From: JAFDZW01 sp964404255
GTDB lineage: Bacteria; Bacteroidota; Ignavibacteria; Palsa-1295
Assembly (NCBI GenBank): GCA_964404255.1
Contig: CAYOJJ010000003.1
Coordinates: forward strand, 62,001 to 126,000
Direction: 5' to 3'
DNA: 64,000 bases
Positions 26,646 to 36,186 of the stretch are shown here, piece by piece. The position numbers and the translations under genes were made by a program. Position 1 is the first letter of the stretch; the number at the start of each line of letters is the position of its first letter. A model generated the notes under the pieces. It was not told the DNA's origin. It ran no database searches and saw only the letters and a list, made by a program, of their open reading frames with translations.

Positions 26646-27674
26646 TTAATGGGCTATAGAAATCGTTTTGGTGATAGAAGTAAGACCAGAATGATACACT
26701 GCCCTATAGACTCCCGAAGGCAAATTACTTACGTCGAGTTGGCGAACCCCATCAATGGAGCCGCTCCAGCAGGTGTGTCCACTGACATCAATGAGATCGA
26801 GATGTCCTGCCGTGATACCATTTTCTGTTATGAGCGTCACATTCGCGGAAGCGGGGTTTGGAAATACTTTGAGCAGTTCTTGCGATTGATACCCGTATGT
26901 CTGAACCTCACTGGATGCAGAAGTTACATATGCCGTAACCAGCAGATTTGAATAGATAGGCTGCGGCTCACCGTTGGCCACGAATAAACTATCGAGCACA
27001 TACGCAGAGCGCTGCCCGGTTTGAGTACTCGAGGCAACCAAATTCGAATGGGTATTATCCATTGCCAGCGTTCTCATGCTTTCCCTATCTCCAAGCACTT
27101 CATAAGGAGAAAAAATATGTTGCGCCGTATCGATCTCCGCGTAAAATGCAACGGCAAAGTCCTTAGGCACTTGCGAGTGATTAAACCTGATCGTAGTAGG
27201 GCTACCGGATACAATATCCTGTTTAGCAATGCGGACATAATCATAGACTTTCGCATTTGGATTAAATACATTGATCAGATGAAATGACCGGCCATCGCTT
27301 ACGCGAATAAACGTATCCTCTATGAGTGCTACAAAGAAACTATCCGGACTCACCGCACCGAAGCTCACCCGCAGAGAATCTACAAATCCGCCGTCGGTTT
27401 GCAGGGAGATGCGCTCTGCGAGAATTTCCATTACCAGCGGGGGATAATATCCGCCGACGATCCAATTCACGGTAGGCAATGAATTATCGTAATAAGAATA
27501 CGGTATCGGCACATCCTGGGTAAGAAATGGCGTAGGATTATGCTGATGAACGATAGTTCTATTACGGAGCATCTCGGTTGGAGCGATCGTCGCTGCCGGG
27601 CTATGGATCATTTGAGCTGCAACCGGGGAGTATCCTATCAATATCAAAGAAAAAAGCAGTAGAATATTTTTCAT
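26646..27674 (-). CDS. T9SS-sorted secreted protein, copy A of a tandem pair
   Basis: 342 residues from the ATG at 27674 (MKNILLLFSLILIGYS, signal peptide to about AAQ-21); the 18 residues of a longer reading do not belong to the signal. The central part is of unknown fold, with blocks IPYSYYDNSLPTVNWIVGGY, SDGRSFHLINVFNPNAK and SNLLVTAYV. The end is a type A sorting domain (KVFPNPASANVTLITENG, then LPSGVYRAVYHSG). It is a diverged duplicate of the next gene upstream (27843-28874): the order of blocks is identical and the last 65 residues are very close. Exported by the T9SS; role unknown. Confidence 0.82.
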   Translation of the reverse strand: MKNILLLFSLILIGYSPVAAQMIHSPAATIAPTEMLRNRTIVHQHNPTPFLTQDVPIPYSYYDNSLPTVNWIVGGYYPPLVMEILAERISLQTDGGFVDSLRVSFGAVSPDSFFVALIEDTFIRVSDGRSFHLINVFNPNAKVYDYVRIAKQDIVSGSPTTIRFNHSQVPKDFAVAFYAEIDTAQHIFSPYEVLGDRESMRTLAMDNTHSNLVASSTQTGQRSAYVLDSLFVANGEPQPIYSNLLVTAYVTSASSEVQTYGYQSQELLKVFPNPASANVTLITENGITAGHLDLIDVSGHTCWSGSIDGVRQLDVSNLPSGVYRAVYHSGLTSITKTISIAH

Positions 27675-27676
27675 CG

Positions 27677-27684
27677 CAAAAGTA
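27677..27684 (-). promoter_or_regulatory. -7 box almost abutting the ATG of copy A
   Basis: Minus strand TACTTTTG matches TAnnTTTG and ends 2 bases before the ATG, which would make the mRNA nearly leaderless. Copy B has the similar TACTTTTC at the same place. No -33 box at proper spacing, so low confidence. Confidence 0.3.
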
Positions 27685-27793
27685 GGAATAAATAAAAAAG
27701 TGCTGCAGAGCCAATGTACTCCGAGCACTTTTATTTAACTCACGATAGTTGCGAATGTTGCGTAGAGGATGATAATAGTCTATTTCAAATAAA

Positions 27794-27817
27794 AAAGGAG
27801 CGCTTAAGCGCTCCTTT
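27794..27817 (-). terminator. Perfect 24-base palindromic terminator of copy B
   Basis: AAAGGAGCGCTT is followed directly by its exact reverse complement AAGCGCTCCTTT. In the minus direction it is followed by a T-run, as expected for an intrinsic terminator of the gene ending at 27843. Confidence 0.8.
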
Positions 27818-27842
27818 CATCAATATCCGAGAAATTATGCTA

Positions 27843-28874
27843 TTAATGTACGATCGATACTGTCTTAACTACCGAAAGCTCACCTGAATGATACACGACA
27901 CGATAGATACCCGAAGGGAGCTGGGTTACGTCAAGCTGACGAACTCCATCGATCGAGCCGCTCCAGACGCTACGGCCGCTTACATCGTAGAGCGAAAGGC
28001 TTCCAGTGGTTATGCCATTTTCCGTAACAAACGTAATGTTATCGGTCGCAGGATTCGGGAAGGATTTTAACGATGTGTTCGAGTGATATCCTACCGGTTG
28101 CACTCCATCCGAACCGGCTTCGACGTAGGCCGTTACCAATAGGTTGGAAAACATGGGTTCGGTTTCACCGTTTGCCGTAAAGACACTGTCAAGAAGTGAT
28201 GCAACCGTTTGCTGGCTCGGAATAACAACGGCCACAAAACCCGAATGGCTATTATCGGTCGTCAATGTTCTGGTAGCTTCTTTATCGCCCAATACCTCAT
28301 ATGGCAAAAAGGTTGATTGGGCAGCATTCAAGGCGCCGAAACAAAGAACAAAAAAATCTTTGGGGACTGCAACGTGATCGAATGCGATCGACGTTGGGCC
28401 GCCGGAAACGATATCCGTTTTCTTCACATATACCTGTGCATAAGGTTGAATATTCGGATCGAAAATATTTATTAAGTGGAAGAAGCGTCCATCGCTCGTT
28501 TGAAATAATGTATCCGGAAAGAGCGAAACAAGGATACTATCCGGAGTAATAACCGAGCCGAAGGTTATGCGGACAGAATCGACAACTCCGTTCGAACCCG
28601 GAAGCGATATACGCTCTCCGAGCGCAGCCATAATATAAGGATTATAGAAAGCGCCAACAGTCCAATTGAAAGTGGAAAGCGATCCATCGTAATAGGAATA
28701 TGGTAACGCTGCTACCTGCGTCTGAAACGGTGAAGTATTTGTCTGACCAACCAACGCCTGATTGCTGAGCAATGACTGAACCGAGACCGGAGCCGTCTGA
28801 CCGTGAATATTCTGTGCTGTACTATAAGAATAGCCCAGGACGGAAAAGAAATATAGTAACAGAAATTTTTTCAT
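27843..28874 (-). CDS. T9SS-sorted secreted protein, copy B of a tandem pair
   Basis: 343 residues. Signal peptide KKFLLLYFFSVLGYSYSTAQ. Blocks LPYSYYDGSLSTFNWTVGAF, TSDGRFFHLINIFDPNIQ, VPKDFFVLCFGAL and SNLLVTAYVEAG repeat those of copy A in the same order. The sorting domain at the end (KSFPNPATDNITFVTENG, WSGSIDGVRQLDVTQLPSG) is nearly the same as in copy A. Each copy has its own terminator, so they are probably separate transcripts. No known enzymatic motif was seen. Confidence 0.82.
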   Translation of the reverse strand: MKKFLLLYFFSVLGYSYSTAQNIHGQTAPVSVQSLLSNQALVGQTNTSPFQTQVAALPYSYYDGSLSTFNWTVGAFYNPYIMAALGERISLPGSNGVVDSVRITFGSVITPDSILVSLFPDTLFQTSDGRFFHLINIFDPNIQPYAQVYVKKTDIVSGGPTSIAFDHVAVPKDFFVLCFGALNAAQSTFLPYEVLGDKEATRTLTTDNSHSGFVAVVIPSQQTVASLLDSVFTANGETEPMFSNLLVTAYVEAGSDGVQPVGYHSNTSLKSFPNPATDNITFVTENGITTGSLSLYDVSGRSVWSGSIDGVRQLDVTQLPSGIYRVVYHSGELSVVKTVSIVH

Positions 28875-29025
28875 AGAAAAGTAAAAAAGTGTGAGCAGCT
28901 AACAAGAATATTCAATGGTTCTAAGTTCCAATAGCGTTGAATCTTACCATCGGTTTTTTAAGAAATCGTGAATTAATTTGAATTTTGGTGCTGTTAGCTT
29001 ATCATTCTACAACATCTCGGCCGCT

Positions 29026-29721
29026 ATGACCACCTTATATTCGCGATCGATCGTTTATCGCTATCTTTTTTTGTTCTTATGCAGCCTGGCAGGTATTTCC
29101 TGCAATCATTGTACGTGCGGCATCGGTACTTCCGATGAAGCCGCTCTTACAAAACTGCTGATATCCCCCGCTCTTCAGGATAGCTTGAAACAACATAAAA
29201 TTGCCCTGGGGATGCCCTATGCCGTTGTTCGTGCCGTTTTTTCAGGATGTAAAGGCGATACGGCTATTCCGGTTGCGAGCATCGGAAGCCGCCAGATGCT
29301 CGATGAACGCGAAGGGCTCTTCAGTCACTTTCATGACCCTAATATCCAGGTCTATATGGATATTTATCCTACGGATAAAGGCGACCTGTACATCTGGTAT
29401 CTGAATCCGGATTTTTATCGCAGCGAAGTATCGAAGGCCGATTCCATTTTTCTCTATAGCGAGTCTAAGGTCGATACGGCAAAGGTGGTTTCGCTTACGA
29501 AGCCTCGGGTCCTTACGATCAGTAAACCGCTTACGGCAAACCTTTCCATACCGTATGCCGAGATACGCTCGCGCGAGCAGATCGGTCAGGTTTCTTATTG
29601 GTATGGGCTGACCATGCTCGATCAAACGACGCTCAAGCAGCAGCCGCAATCGACGCCGAACTACCCGATCGTTCATCTGGAATTAGAAAAGACCGTTATC
29701 AAATCATTTTCCTGGAAGTAA
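29026..29721 (+). CDS. Putative lipoprotein of unknown function
   Basis: 231 residues from the ATG at 29026 (a TTG at 28978 would add 16 residues). The hydrophobic N-terminus YLFLFLCSLAGISC ends in a lipobox with Cys near 26, followed by a Cys-rich NHCTCG. The remainder, with blocks GMPYAVVRAVFSGCKGD, YMDIYPTDKGDLYIWY and SREQIGQVSYWYGLTM, matches nothing I recognise. The metallophosphoesterase gene starts 5 bases after its stop, so the two probably form an operon. Confidence 0.65.
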   Translation: MTTLYSRSIVYRYLFLFLCSLAGISCNHCTCGIGTSDEAALTKLLISPALQDSLKQHKIALGMPYAVVRAVFSGCKGDTAIPVASIGSRQMLDEREGLFSHFHDPNIQVYMDIYPTDKGDLYIWYLNPDFYRSEVSKADSIFLYSESKVDTAKVVSLTKPRVLTISKPLTANLSIPYAEIRSREQIGQVSYWYGLTMLDQTTLKQQPQSTPNYPIVHLELEKTVIKSFSWK

Positions 29722-29726
29722 CTACT

Positions 29727-30659
29727 ATGACCGTACAAGATTTTATCGGTGGAAATAACCGAATCGAAATAATTTCGGGCAGCGGAGCGCCGACGGCTAT
29801 TCCCCAAGCATGGCAACCGATCCTGACCGGCTGCGAAGTGCTGGTAGTGATCCCGGATATGCACATGACGCCGAATACCTCGGCACTCGATAATTTCAAA
29901 TGGGGCGCCGATGCGATGCTCGATATGCTGACCTTTCTTGGCAATAAGAAAGATCTGCTCGATGATCCCGGCGATCTGAAGCTGGTGCAGCTCGGCGATT
30001 TGTATGAGCTTCGTTTTCCGGGCAGTAAGGTCAATAGTACCGTTACCGATATTCGTCGTTCGAACGATAAGTATGCGCTTATCCTCGATACTCTCGATGA
30101 CCTGAACGTCAATAAGATGTATGGCAATCATGATTTCGAGAACCGGCATTTCGATGGGTATAATTTTTATTATTCCATCGGCAAGGTCTATCTTGAGCAT
30201 GGTTTTGCCGCCGATACCTGGATGGCAAATCCGCTGAATCCGCTCAACGACCCGACAATGCTTGTCTTTCTGAAGGTCAGGGAGTTAAACGAATTCTTCG
30301 ATTCCCTGGGATCGATGATCGGGCTCGATATGAGCGATAAGACCTACTCCTGGGGAGTTACTTCCGGGAATACCGAAGTAAAGAGCTTCCCGAGCGATGC
30401 TGACTACCTGAAAGATTATAAGAACATTAAAGATTACTATATCACCCGGATGAAAGCAAAAGCTCATGGGCCTGATTCCCGAATAACGATCATCGGGCAT
30501 ACCCATGCACCGCATCTCGATATTACTATTAATGACGGTGAGAATATGTATATCGATTGTGGCGGCTGGACGGAAGGACGATCTGATTTCCTTATACTTA
30601 CCAACGAAGAGGCCGCCATCTGCCATTATAACCGTAACGCGCCAGGGCCGGCTGTATAG
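29727..30659 (+). CDS. Calcineurin-like metallophosphoesterase
   Basis: 310 residues from the ATG at 29727; a longer reading into the previous gene was rejected. All dinuclear-metal motifs are visible: DMH at 44-46, GD at 90-91 (QLGDLYELR), GNHD at 133-136, LEHG near 157 and GHTH at 257-260, with a later CGGW. No signal peptide, so cytoplasmic. The order and spacing are those of the UDP-diacylglucosamine hydrolase/phosphodiesterase superfamily, but the substrate is not evident. It follows a lipoprotein gene by 5 bases. Confidence 0.85.
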   Translation: MTVQDFIGGNNRIEIISGSGAPTAIPQAWQPILTGCEVLVVIPDMHMTPNTSALDNFKWGADAMLDMLTFLGNKKDLLDDPGDLKLVQLGDLYELRFPGSKVNSTVTDIRRSNDKYALILDTLDDLNVNKMYGNHDFENRHFDGYNFYYSIGKVYLEHGFAADTWMANPLNPLNDPTMLVFLKVRELNEFFDSLGSMIGLDMSDKTYSWGVTSGNTEVKSFPSDADYLKDYKNIKDYYITRMKAKAHGPDSRITIIGHTHAPHLDITINDGENMYIDCGGWTEGRSDFLILTNEEAAICHYNRNAPGPAV

Positions 30660-30757
30660 TATAATTCCGCATTTTTAAGAATGGCTCAGGAAGTATTCTC
30701 CGGGCTATGCGTGTTAGAAACGGACTGTTACTAATCCGTTCCACTCTTCACGCGCGC

Positions 30758-33667
30758 ATGAAACGTTCGATCAGCCACCTGGCTATTCTTTCCGGGCTCT
30801 TGGTATTGCCGGTCACAACCACCATTGCCCAGCAAACCGGTTCTTCTAAACGACCGCTCTCACTTCCCGATACTTCCATTACCGCTGCCGCTCCAACTAA
30901 GGCGGATGCGCAGACTTCGTGGAGCTTCCTCTCGCTCGGCGCCTGCGGCGTCGATGAGTTCATCAAACAGCACCCTACCTTCGATGGAAGAGGTACGATC
31001 ATTGCTATTCTTGACGATGGTGTCGATATTGGTATCGAAGGCTTGCTACAGACTTCCGAGGGAAAGAGAAAGTTTATCGATGTGCAGGATTTCAGTGGTA
31101 CAGGCGATCTGACTTACCAGGAAGTCCACCGCGATGACGATGCAATCCTTAACGGTAATTCCGTACTACTTCACGGACTTAATAAGAAAGGTGTGACTTC
31201 CATCGATGGTAAATACTATTATGCCGCACTCGATGAATCGAGATTTAAGAACGGTCTTGGAGATCTGAATTTTAATGGCAGTAAGACCGATATATTCGGA
31301 GTTCTTATCTATGAAGATGCGAAAGATCATTATGCGGCGATCGTCGATGCCAATGCCGATGGCGACCTCTCCGATGAATCCGTCGTGCACCAGTTCAAGG
31401 AACAAGGAGAGATGTTCCGCTTCAGGGCATCCAGCCCCGACAGGCACGACGAACGTTTCCTTTCTGGTGCCGTCAATTTCTTTCCTTCCGAACATCGCAT
31501 CAATCTTTATTTCGCCGATGGCGGGCATGGCACTCATGTTGCCGGCATAGCCGGCGGCTGCAACATCGATGGCCAACAGGGTTTTAATGGGGTGGCACCC
31601 GGCGCGCAGATGGTTGCCATGAAGTTTGCCGATAATACGGCTGGCGGCGTCACCGTGAGCGGTTCGATGAAGAAAGCGTATGAATATATTGCTGCCTTAG
31701 CAAAAGAAACCGGAAAGCCCGTTATCGCAAATATGAGCTTCGGGATCGGCAACGAACTTGAAGGTTCGAGCGCCATGGATCAATGGCTTGATTCTCTGCT
31801 CGAAGCGCACCCGGATCTTATCGTGTGTATTTCTGCCGGTAATGAAGGGCCCGGCCTTTCTAATATCGGCCTGCCCGGTTCTGCGCGAATGGTCATTACC
31901 AGCGGAGCAGCGTTGCCTTATGACACGGGAAGAGATCTGTATGGATTAGCTACGAACAAACACGTAGTCTGGGATTTTTCTTCACGCGGCGGTGAACTTG
32001 CAAAACCGGATATTGTCAGCCCGGGTACGGCGATCAGCACCGTTCCGGATTACGTCGGCCATGACCGCTATAATGGCACTTCTATGTCCTCGCCTTATAC
32101 TACCGGCTGTTCGGCACTTCTTGTCTCAGCCATGCAGCAAAGCTATGGCTCAGCCTATATCCCAAATATTATTGCTATCAAGCGCGCCCTGCAGCTTGGA
32201 GCAAAACCGCTCGAAGGACTGACAATGCTCGATCAGGGAGCCGGTATGATCAATGTTCCGGCTGCTTTCGATTGGCTATCAAAATGGCAGCGCGAAAAGA
32301 ATGCTCCAACTCATTATGACATCAAAACTGATGTTCCGACAAGCGGTGGAAGCGGCTCGGCCGCCTACTATCGTAATGGATATTACCCTACCCATGGCGA
32401 ACGAACGACGTTTTACATTACACCGCTCGATCAAGCGCATAATGGAAGCCGTGAAAGCAAACTTGGTTTTCATGCCTTCGATCTTGTCTCCACCGCTAAA
32501 TGGATCCAGCCCGTTCAATCGAGCATCTATCATCGCGGCGATGGGGCGCTCGAGGCATCGGTTAAATACGATGAGTCGTTATTGAAAGAACCAGGTCTCT
32601 ATACAGGCAAAGTCCTTGCCTATAAAAAAGGAAGTCCTCATACTATCCCGGAGTTTGAGCTATGGAATACGGTAGTCATTCCGAATGAATTGAATGCCCA
32701 AAATAATTTTACCTGTACCGTAGATCGTATTCCTATTAAGGCAGGTATGCTTTCGCGTCAGTTTTTTAGGATACCTCCGTCCGCCAAAGCGGTGGAAGTA
32801 TGGCTCAGCGGCGCTGACGATGCAACTTCCGCCGACGCCGTTCTCATCGATCATGATGGAAAAGGTTTTACCCAATTACGGCTGCGCCCGACCGATGGCA
32901 GCATCGGCAAGCATCGCTGGCTTAGTGGCGAAGAGCTTCCCGATGGTATTTGGGAGATCGTTGTGAAGCGAGGCTTAGGATCGGACGATGAACTGCCCAA
33001 GACAGTCTCCTTAAAAATTCAGGCATATCCCTTCGATCTTATTCCGAGTTTTTTTCGCGCTTCAAAGGATGAAATGAGCGGCTCTTTTAGTCTGACCAAC
33101 CAGACGGCGGTTTCGCTCGATATGGGAAGCGCCCGGGCTACTATCGATGGCTACGAACGCTTCATCGACACGACTATCTCCTCCGCAGATGTGTTTACCC
33201 TGCCCTTTTCAAAATATGGAAATGAAGGCCGTGCTTCATTCGATGTAACCCTGGAAAAGAAGGATTATAACTTATTTACCGATATTTCGCTGCAAATTTT
33301 GCGTCCCGATTCTTCTTCCGTCTATAATGGTGCTTTCGATTGGGCCGCGGAAACCGCCCATGTCTCGTTCACTGCTACCGATACCACGGCCTATATGCTG
33401 AAATTTCGCGGCGGTCTTGCTACACCGGAAAAGCCTCATACATTCAAACTTCATATTCGCGAGCGCCGGGAGTTCGATGCCGTCACCTCGGGATTTAAAT
33501 GTACTATTTCTTCCGGAGTAAAGCACCTGTATCCTGCAGAGCGCGAGCAATTTTATTTCCAAAAGAATATATCGATACCGTTGTTGCCACCGGGCTATCG
33601 CTTTTATGGCTCGTTGATGGCTGTCGATGCCGGTAATAATCAGATCGAATTTCCTATTGAATATTAA
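30758..33667 (+). CDS. Secreted subtilase, tripeptidyl-peptidase II-like
   Basis: 969 residues from the ATG at 30758, giving a good signal peptide (KRSISHLAILSGLLVLPVTTTIAQ). S8 serine protease triad: Asp86 (AILDDGVD), His257 (GGHGTHVAG) and Ser442 (NGTSMSSP), with oxyanion Asn362 (SAGNEGPG). About 171 residues separate Asp and His, against roughly 30 in subtilisin; such a long insert is the hallmark of tripeptidyl-peptidase II, as is GRGTIIAILDDG with KRKFIDVQDFSGTGD. About 500 residues of beta-rich sequence follow the catalytic domain. No T9SS sorting domain is visible, so a periplasmic place or another export route is likely. Confidence 0.85.
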   Translation: MKRSISHLAILSGLLVLPVTTTIAQQTGSSKRPLSLPDTSITAAAPTKADAQTSWSFLSLGACGVDEFIKQHPTFDGRGTIIAILDDGVDIGIEGLLQTSEGKRKFIDVQDFSGTGDLTYQEVHRDDDAILNGNSVLLHGLNKKGVTSIDGKYYYAALDESRFKNGLGDLNFNGSKTDIFGVLIYEDAKDHYAAIVDANADGDLSDESVVHQFKEQGEMFRFRASSPDRHDERFLSGAVNFFPSEHRINLYFADGGHGTHVAGIAGGCNIDGQQGFNGVAPGAQMVAMKFADNTAGGVTVSGSMKKAYEYIAALAKETGKPVIANMSFGIGNELEGSSAMDQWLDSLLEAHPDLIVCISAGNEGPGLSNIGLPGSARMVITSGAALPYDTGRDLYGLATNKHVVWDFSSRGGELAKPDIVSPGTAISTVPDYVGHDRYNGTSMSSPYTTGCSALLVSAMQQSYGSAYIPNIIAIKRALQLGAKPLEGLTMLDQGAGMINVPAAFDWLSKWQREKNAPTHYDIKTDVPTSGGSGSAAYYRNGYYPTHGERTTFYITPLDQAHNGSRESKLGFHAFDLVSTAKWIQPVQSSIYHRGDGALEASVKYDESLLKEPGLYTGKVLAYKKGSPHTIPEFELWNTVVIPNELNAQNNFTCTVDRIPIKAGMLSRQFFRIPPSAKAVEVWLSGADDATSADAVLIDHDGKGFTQLRLRPTDGSIGKHRWLSGEELPDGIWEIVVKRGLGSDDELPKTVSLKIQAYPFDLIPSFFRASKDEMSGSFSLTNQTAVSLDMGSARATIDGYERFIDTTISSADVFTLPFSKYGNEGRASFDVTLEKKDYNLFTDISLQILRPDSSSVYNGAFDWAAETAHVSFTATDTTAYMLKFRGGLATPEKPHTFKLHIRERREFDAVTSGFKCTISSGVKHLYPAEREQFYFQKNISIPLLPPGYRFYGSLMAVDAGNNQIEFPIEY

Positions 33668-33683
33668 TATCGATTAACAGCAA

Positions 33684-33717
33684 TAAAAAAAGGCAGGGTG
33701 TACCCTGCCTTTTTTTA
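33684..33717. terminator. Bidirectional terminator between convergent genes
   Basis: AAAAAAAGGCAGGGT pairs with ACCCTGCCTTTTTTT across a 2-base centre; perfect inverted repeat with A-run and T-run flanks. It serves the subtilase gene on the plus strand and the T9SS gene ending at 33737 on the minus strand. Confidence 0.85.
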
Positions 33718-33736
33718 TTAAAACGATTCGATCTTA

Positions 33737-36052
33737 TTATTTGGTGATCGTCATCCAGGTTGAAAGCACTTGTGAACCGGCACGAACAACAGCAAGATAA
33801 TTTCCGCTGCTGAGCCCGGCTGCATCGAAAGAAATAGCCTGGTCTCCTTCGGGCAATCTGCCTACCGATTGGGTGCTTACCCGGTGCCCCATGACATCGT
33901 AAACATCCAACTGTACTGACGATAGCGTCTCGAGATGGAAATTAATGGTCGTCGTCGTAGCAAACGGGTTAGGATAGTTTGCCAGTGAAGCGGTGGCTGT
34001 ATATCCGCTCGGAGTGCGGACATCGTTTAGCTCCGGCACGCTTTCGAACACACTAAGACCACGCACTGCGGCGTAATACTTTTTCGATTTCGTATCCTTG
34101 CAGATCTGGGAGACATTCATATATTCGGTAGAATCGTAATTCGGGATCACGAGTCCGCTCGAAACATCCTCCCATTGAGAGAATGATGGGTTTGATGAAC
34201 GGAAGACTCCGTTATCCGTGCAGATAAAGATCGTACCTTCATCGTCGTTATCCATACCGAAATAGTCATTGACGACCTTTGTAAATCCTTCCGGCGGGAA
34301 GATACGAGTCCAGGAAGTACCTCCGGGTTCTAATCTCCAACATCCGCCCTGCGCACCATTAAAATAGGCCAGGAAAGAACCGTCGGTGTGCATCAATATT
34401 TTCTGCGGGCCGTTATTGGCGCTTGGCATGGAATTCCAAGTCGCACCGTTATTTGTCGAAATACGGTAGCTTTGCGTCAGGTTACCGGCAATAAAAACGG
34501 TATCGCCCGAAGCTGCAACCCGCAAGACATCGTCATGTTCTGTGGTGCCCGTTTTCAAGGTATCCCAGGTATTACCATTATTGGTCGAACGCATCAGTTT
34601 ATCCGCAGAGACATTCCCGGTTGTTCCGATACGCTTGGTTTCATGCATAGCTGCAAAAATAGAATGCTGGCCGCTTTCGGCAAGACCGGTGATCTGGCTG
34701 GTAACGGAATCGCTATTCTCACCAAGCACAATGTGAATGCTTGTCCCATCGTCGGTCGAGCGGAATAAAGCAAAATCGCAGCCTACATACACATAATCGT
34801 TCTTTGCAACCAAGAGTGTATTGATATACGATTCGCGCTCATATTCTAATGGATCTGACCAGGTATATCCGTCGTCAATGGAGTTATGAAGTCCAAACTC
34901 ACTTTGGGAAAAAAGGCGCTCATGGGAATTGATACCGATATTATAGAGCATATACCCATGTAAGCCATTGTTCTTATCAGCCCAGGTCTTTCCGCCATCG
35001 TCCGAACGAAAGACACCATCCGGTTCGCTCATTTGGAAAATATGATCTTCGTTTGGCGAAATACTCATCATAAATTTTTCATCGCCGCGCTTTTCAGTAT
35101 CGACCGTATCCCAGGTTATTCCATCCATCGACTTCATGATGGGCCCGTGACCATTTGCATAGATCATACCGCTTTTGCCAACCTTGACCATTCTATCGAT
35201 AGGACATTTCTTTTCCAGTTCATCGAATGGAAACGGACGTTCATATCGTATCGACCATGTTTTGCCGGTATCGGATGAAGTGATCAAGCGGCCGCCAATG
35301 CCATTATGATCCGGATCTTCGTAATAGGTCGTCGAAACGATGATATTACCATTGTTGGCGATCGCTAATTCCTGTACATCGAGTCTATCGGTAGACGGAT
35401 TTAATGGTGCTGTTTCCAGTTTAGTCCACGTTTTTCCATCATCTTCCGATCTCCAAATATTGCGTGGCAACTGCGTGCTGCCGACAAGGGTAACATATTC
35501 GCCATCTTTACCGCGAGCGATCGCTTTAATGCCCGGGTTTTTTCCATAAAAAGCGGCGATACTACCTGAAAGTGTATCCCAATGATCGCCATGATCGGTA
35601 GTGCGAAGCAGACCAAACGATCCCGAAGCAACTAATAAAGCTCCGGATGGAGTCGTTACAAAATCGGTGGCCGACATTGCTTTATCGAAGCCGCCGGTTA
35701 TCTTTTCCCATATCCACTGAGCCCGTGGAAGATTAGTATTCAGGCGATAGATTACTTCCTGCTGAATACCTACGGAATAAATATAACCATCGCTGGAAGC
35801 TATTACTCTTAAGATACGGATATCCGGAATTCCTTTGCTGGCGCCCTGCCAGGTCTGGCCGTTGTCTTCACTATACCATACCCCAGCTCTGCCAAACGAG
35901 AGCCATACTCTTCCCGTAGAGTCGTAACTGATATCCGTTACTGCGCCACCATGGGGTCCACCAGGCGTAGGGTGCCAATGGGTTTGCGCCTGCAGGCCTT
36001 GGAAGAAGCCAAGAACTGCTACGATTACAACCGAAAGTAATAGCTTATTCAT
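33737..36052 (-). CDS. T9SS-sorted secreted beta-propeller protein (BNR/photosystem-stability-factor-like)
   Basis: 771 residues. Signal peptide LLLSVVIVAVLGFFQGLQAQ. Repeated Asp-box motifs run through the protein: VWYSEDNGQTWQGAS, LLRTTDHGDHWDTLS, IWRSEDDGKTWTKLE, VFRSDDGGKTWADKN, LMRSTNNGNTWDTLK, YRISTNNGATWNSMP. The last 80 residues are a type A sorting domain (YPNPFATTTTINFHLE, then LSSGNYLAVVRAG). Same general design as the protein at 21591-24608 but without the His/Lys-rich tract. A purine-rich GAGGAAAA precedes the ATG. Probably a surface adhesin or binding protein; no enzyme motif is decisive. Confidence 0.87.
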   Translation of the reverse strand: MNKLLLSVVIVAVLGFFQGLQAQTHWHPTPGGPHGGAVTDISYDSTGRVWLSFGRAGVWYSEDNGQTWQGASKGIPDIRILRVIASSDGYIYSVGIQQEVIYRLNTNLPRAQWIWEKITGGFDKAMSATDFVTTPSGALLVASGSFGLLRTTDHGDHWDTLSGSIAAFYGKNPGIKAIARGKDGEYVTLVGSTQLPRNIWRSEDDGKTWTKLETAPLNPSTDRLDVQELAIANNGNIIVSTTYYEDPDHNGIGGRLITSSDTGKTWSIRYERPFPFDELEKKCPIDRMVKVGKSGMIYANGHGPIMKSMDGITWDTVDTEKRGDEKFMMSISPNEDHIFQMSEPDGVFRSDDGGKTWADKNNGLHGYMLYNIGINSHERLFSQSEFGLHNSIDDGYTWSDPLEYERESYINTLLVAKNDYVYVGCDFALFRSTDDGTSIHIVLGENSDSVTSQITGLAESGQHSIFAAMHETKRIGTTGNVSADKLMRSTNNGNTWDTLKTGTTEHDDVLRVAASGDTVFIAGNLTQSYRISTNNGATWNSMPSANNGPQKILMHTDGSFLAYFNGAQGGCWRLEPGGTSWTRIFPPEGFTKVVNDYFGMDNDDEGTIFICTDNGVFRSSNPSFSQWEDVSSGLVIPNYDSTEYMNVSQICKDTKSKKYYAAVRGLSVFESVPELNDVRTPSGYTATASLANYPNPFATTTTINFHLETLSSVQLDVYDVMGHRVSTQSVGRLPEGDQAISFDAAGLSSGNYLAVVRAGSQVLSTWMTITK

Positions 36053-36098
36053 ATTTTTTCCTCAAGATAATTCACATTAGAAATTCCTCAGAAACATT

Positions 36099-36179
36099 GA
36101 GCGGGTAGCCATCGATGTCATTGCCGACATACGACAGATACCCGCTCCTAATCTTTCAAGGCGCTACACATTGTAGCGC
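36099..36179 (-). other. Double hairpin between two T9SS cargo genes
   Basis: GAGCGGGTA (36099-36107) is exactly complementary to TACCCGCTC (36139-36147), with an inner ATGTC/GACAT stem (36115-36119/36126-36130). A second hairpin, GCGCTAC-ACATT-GTAGCGC, lies at 36161-36179, 8 bases from the stop of the giant cargo gene. Neither is followed by a T-run on the minus strand, so they may be mRNA 3'-end stabilisers or a leader element of the gene starting at 36052. Confidence 0.45.
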
Positions 36180-36186
36180 TAAAATA

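Noticed and set aside
29598..29726. Upstream extension of the metallophosphoesterase frame
   Set aside because: It lies inside the preceding lipoprotein gene and has no family similarity; the ATG at 29727 fits.
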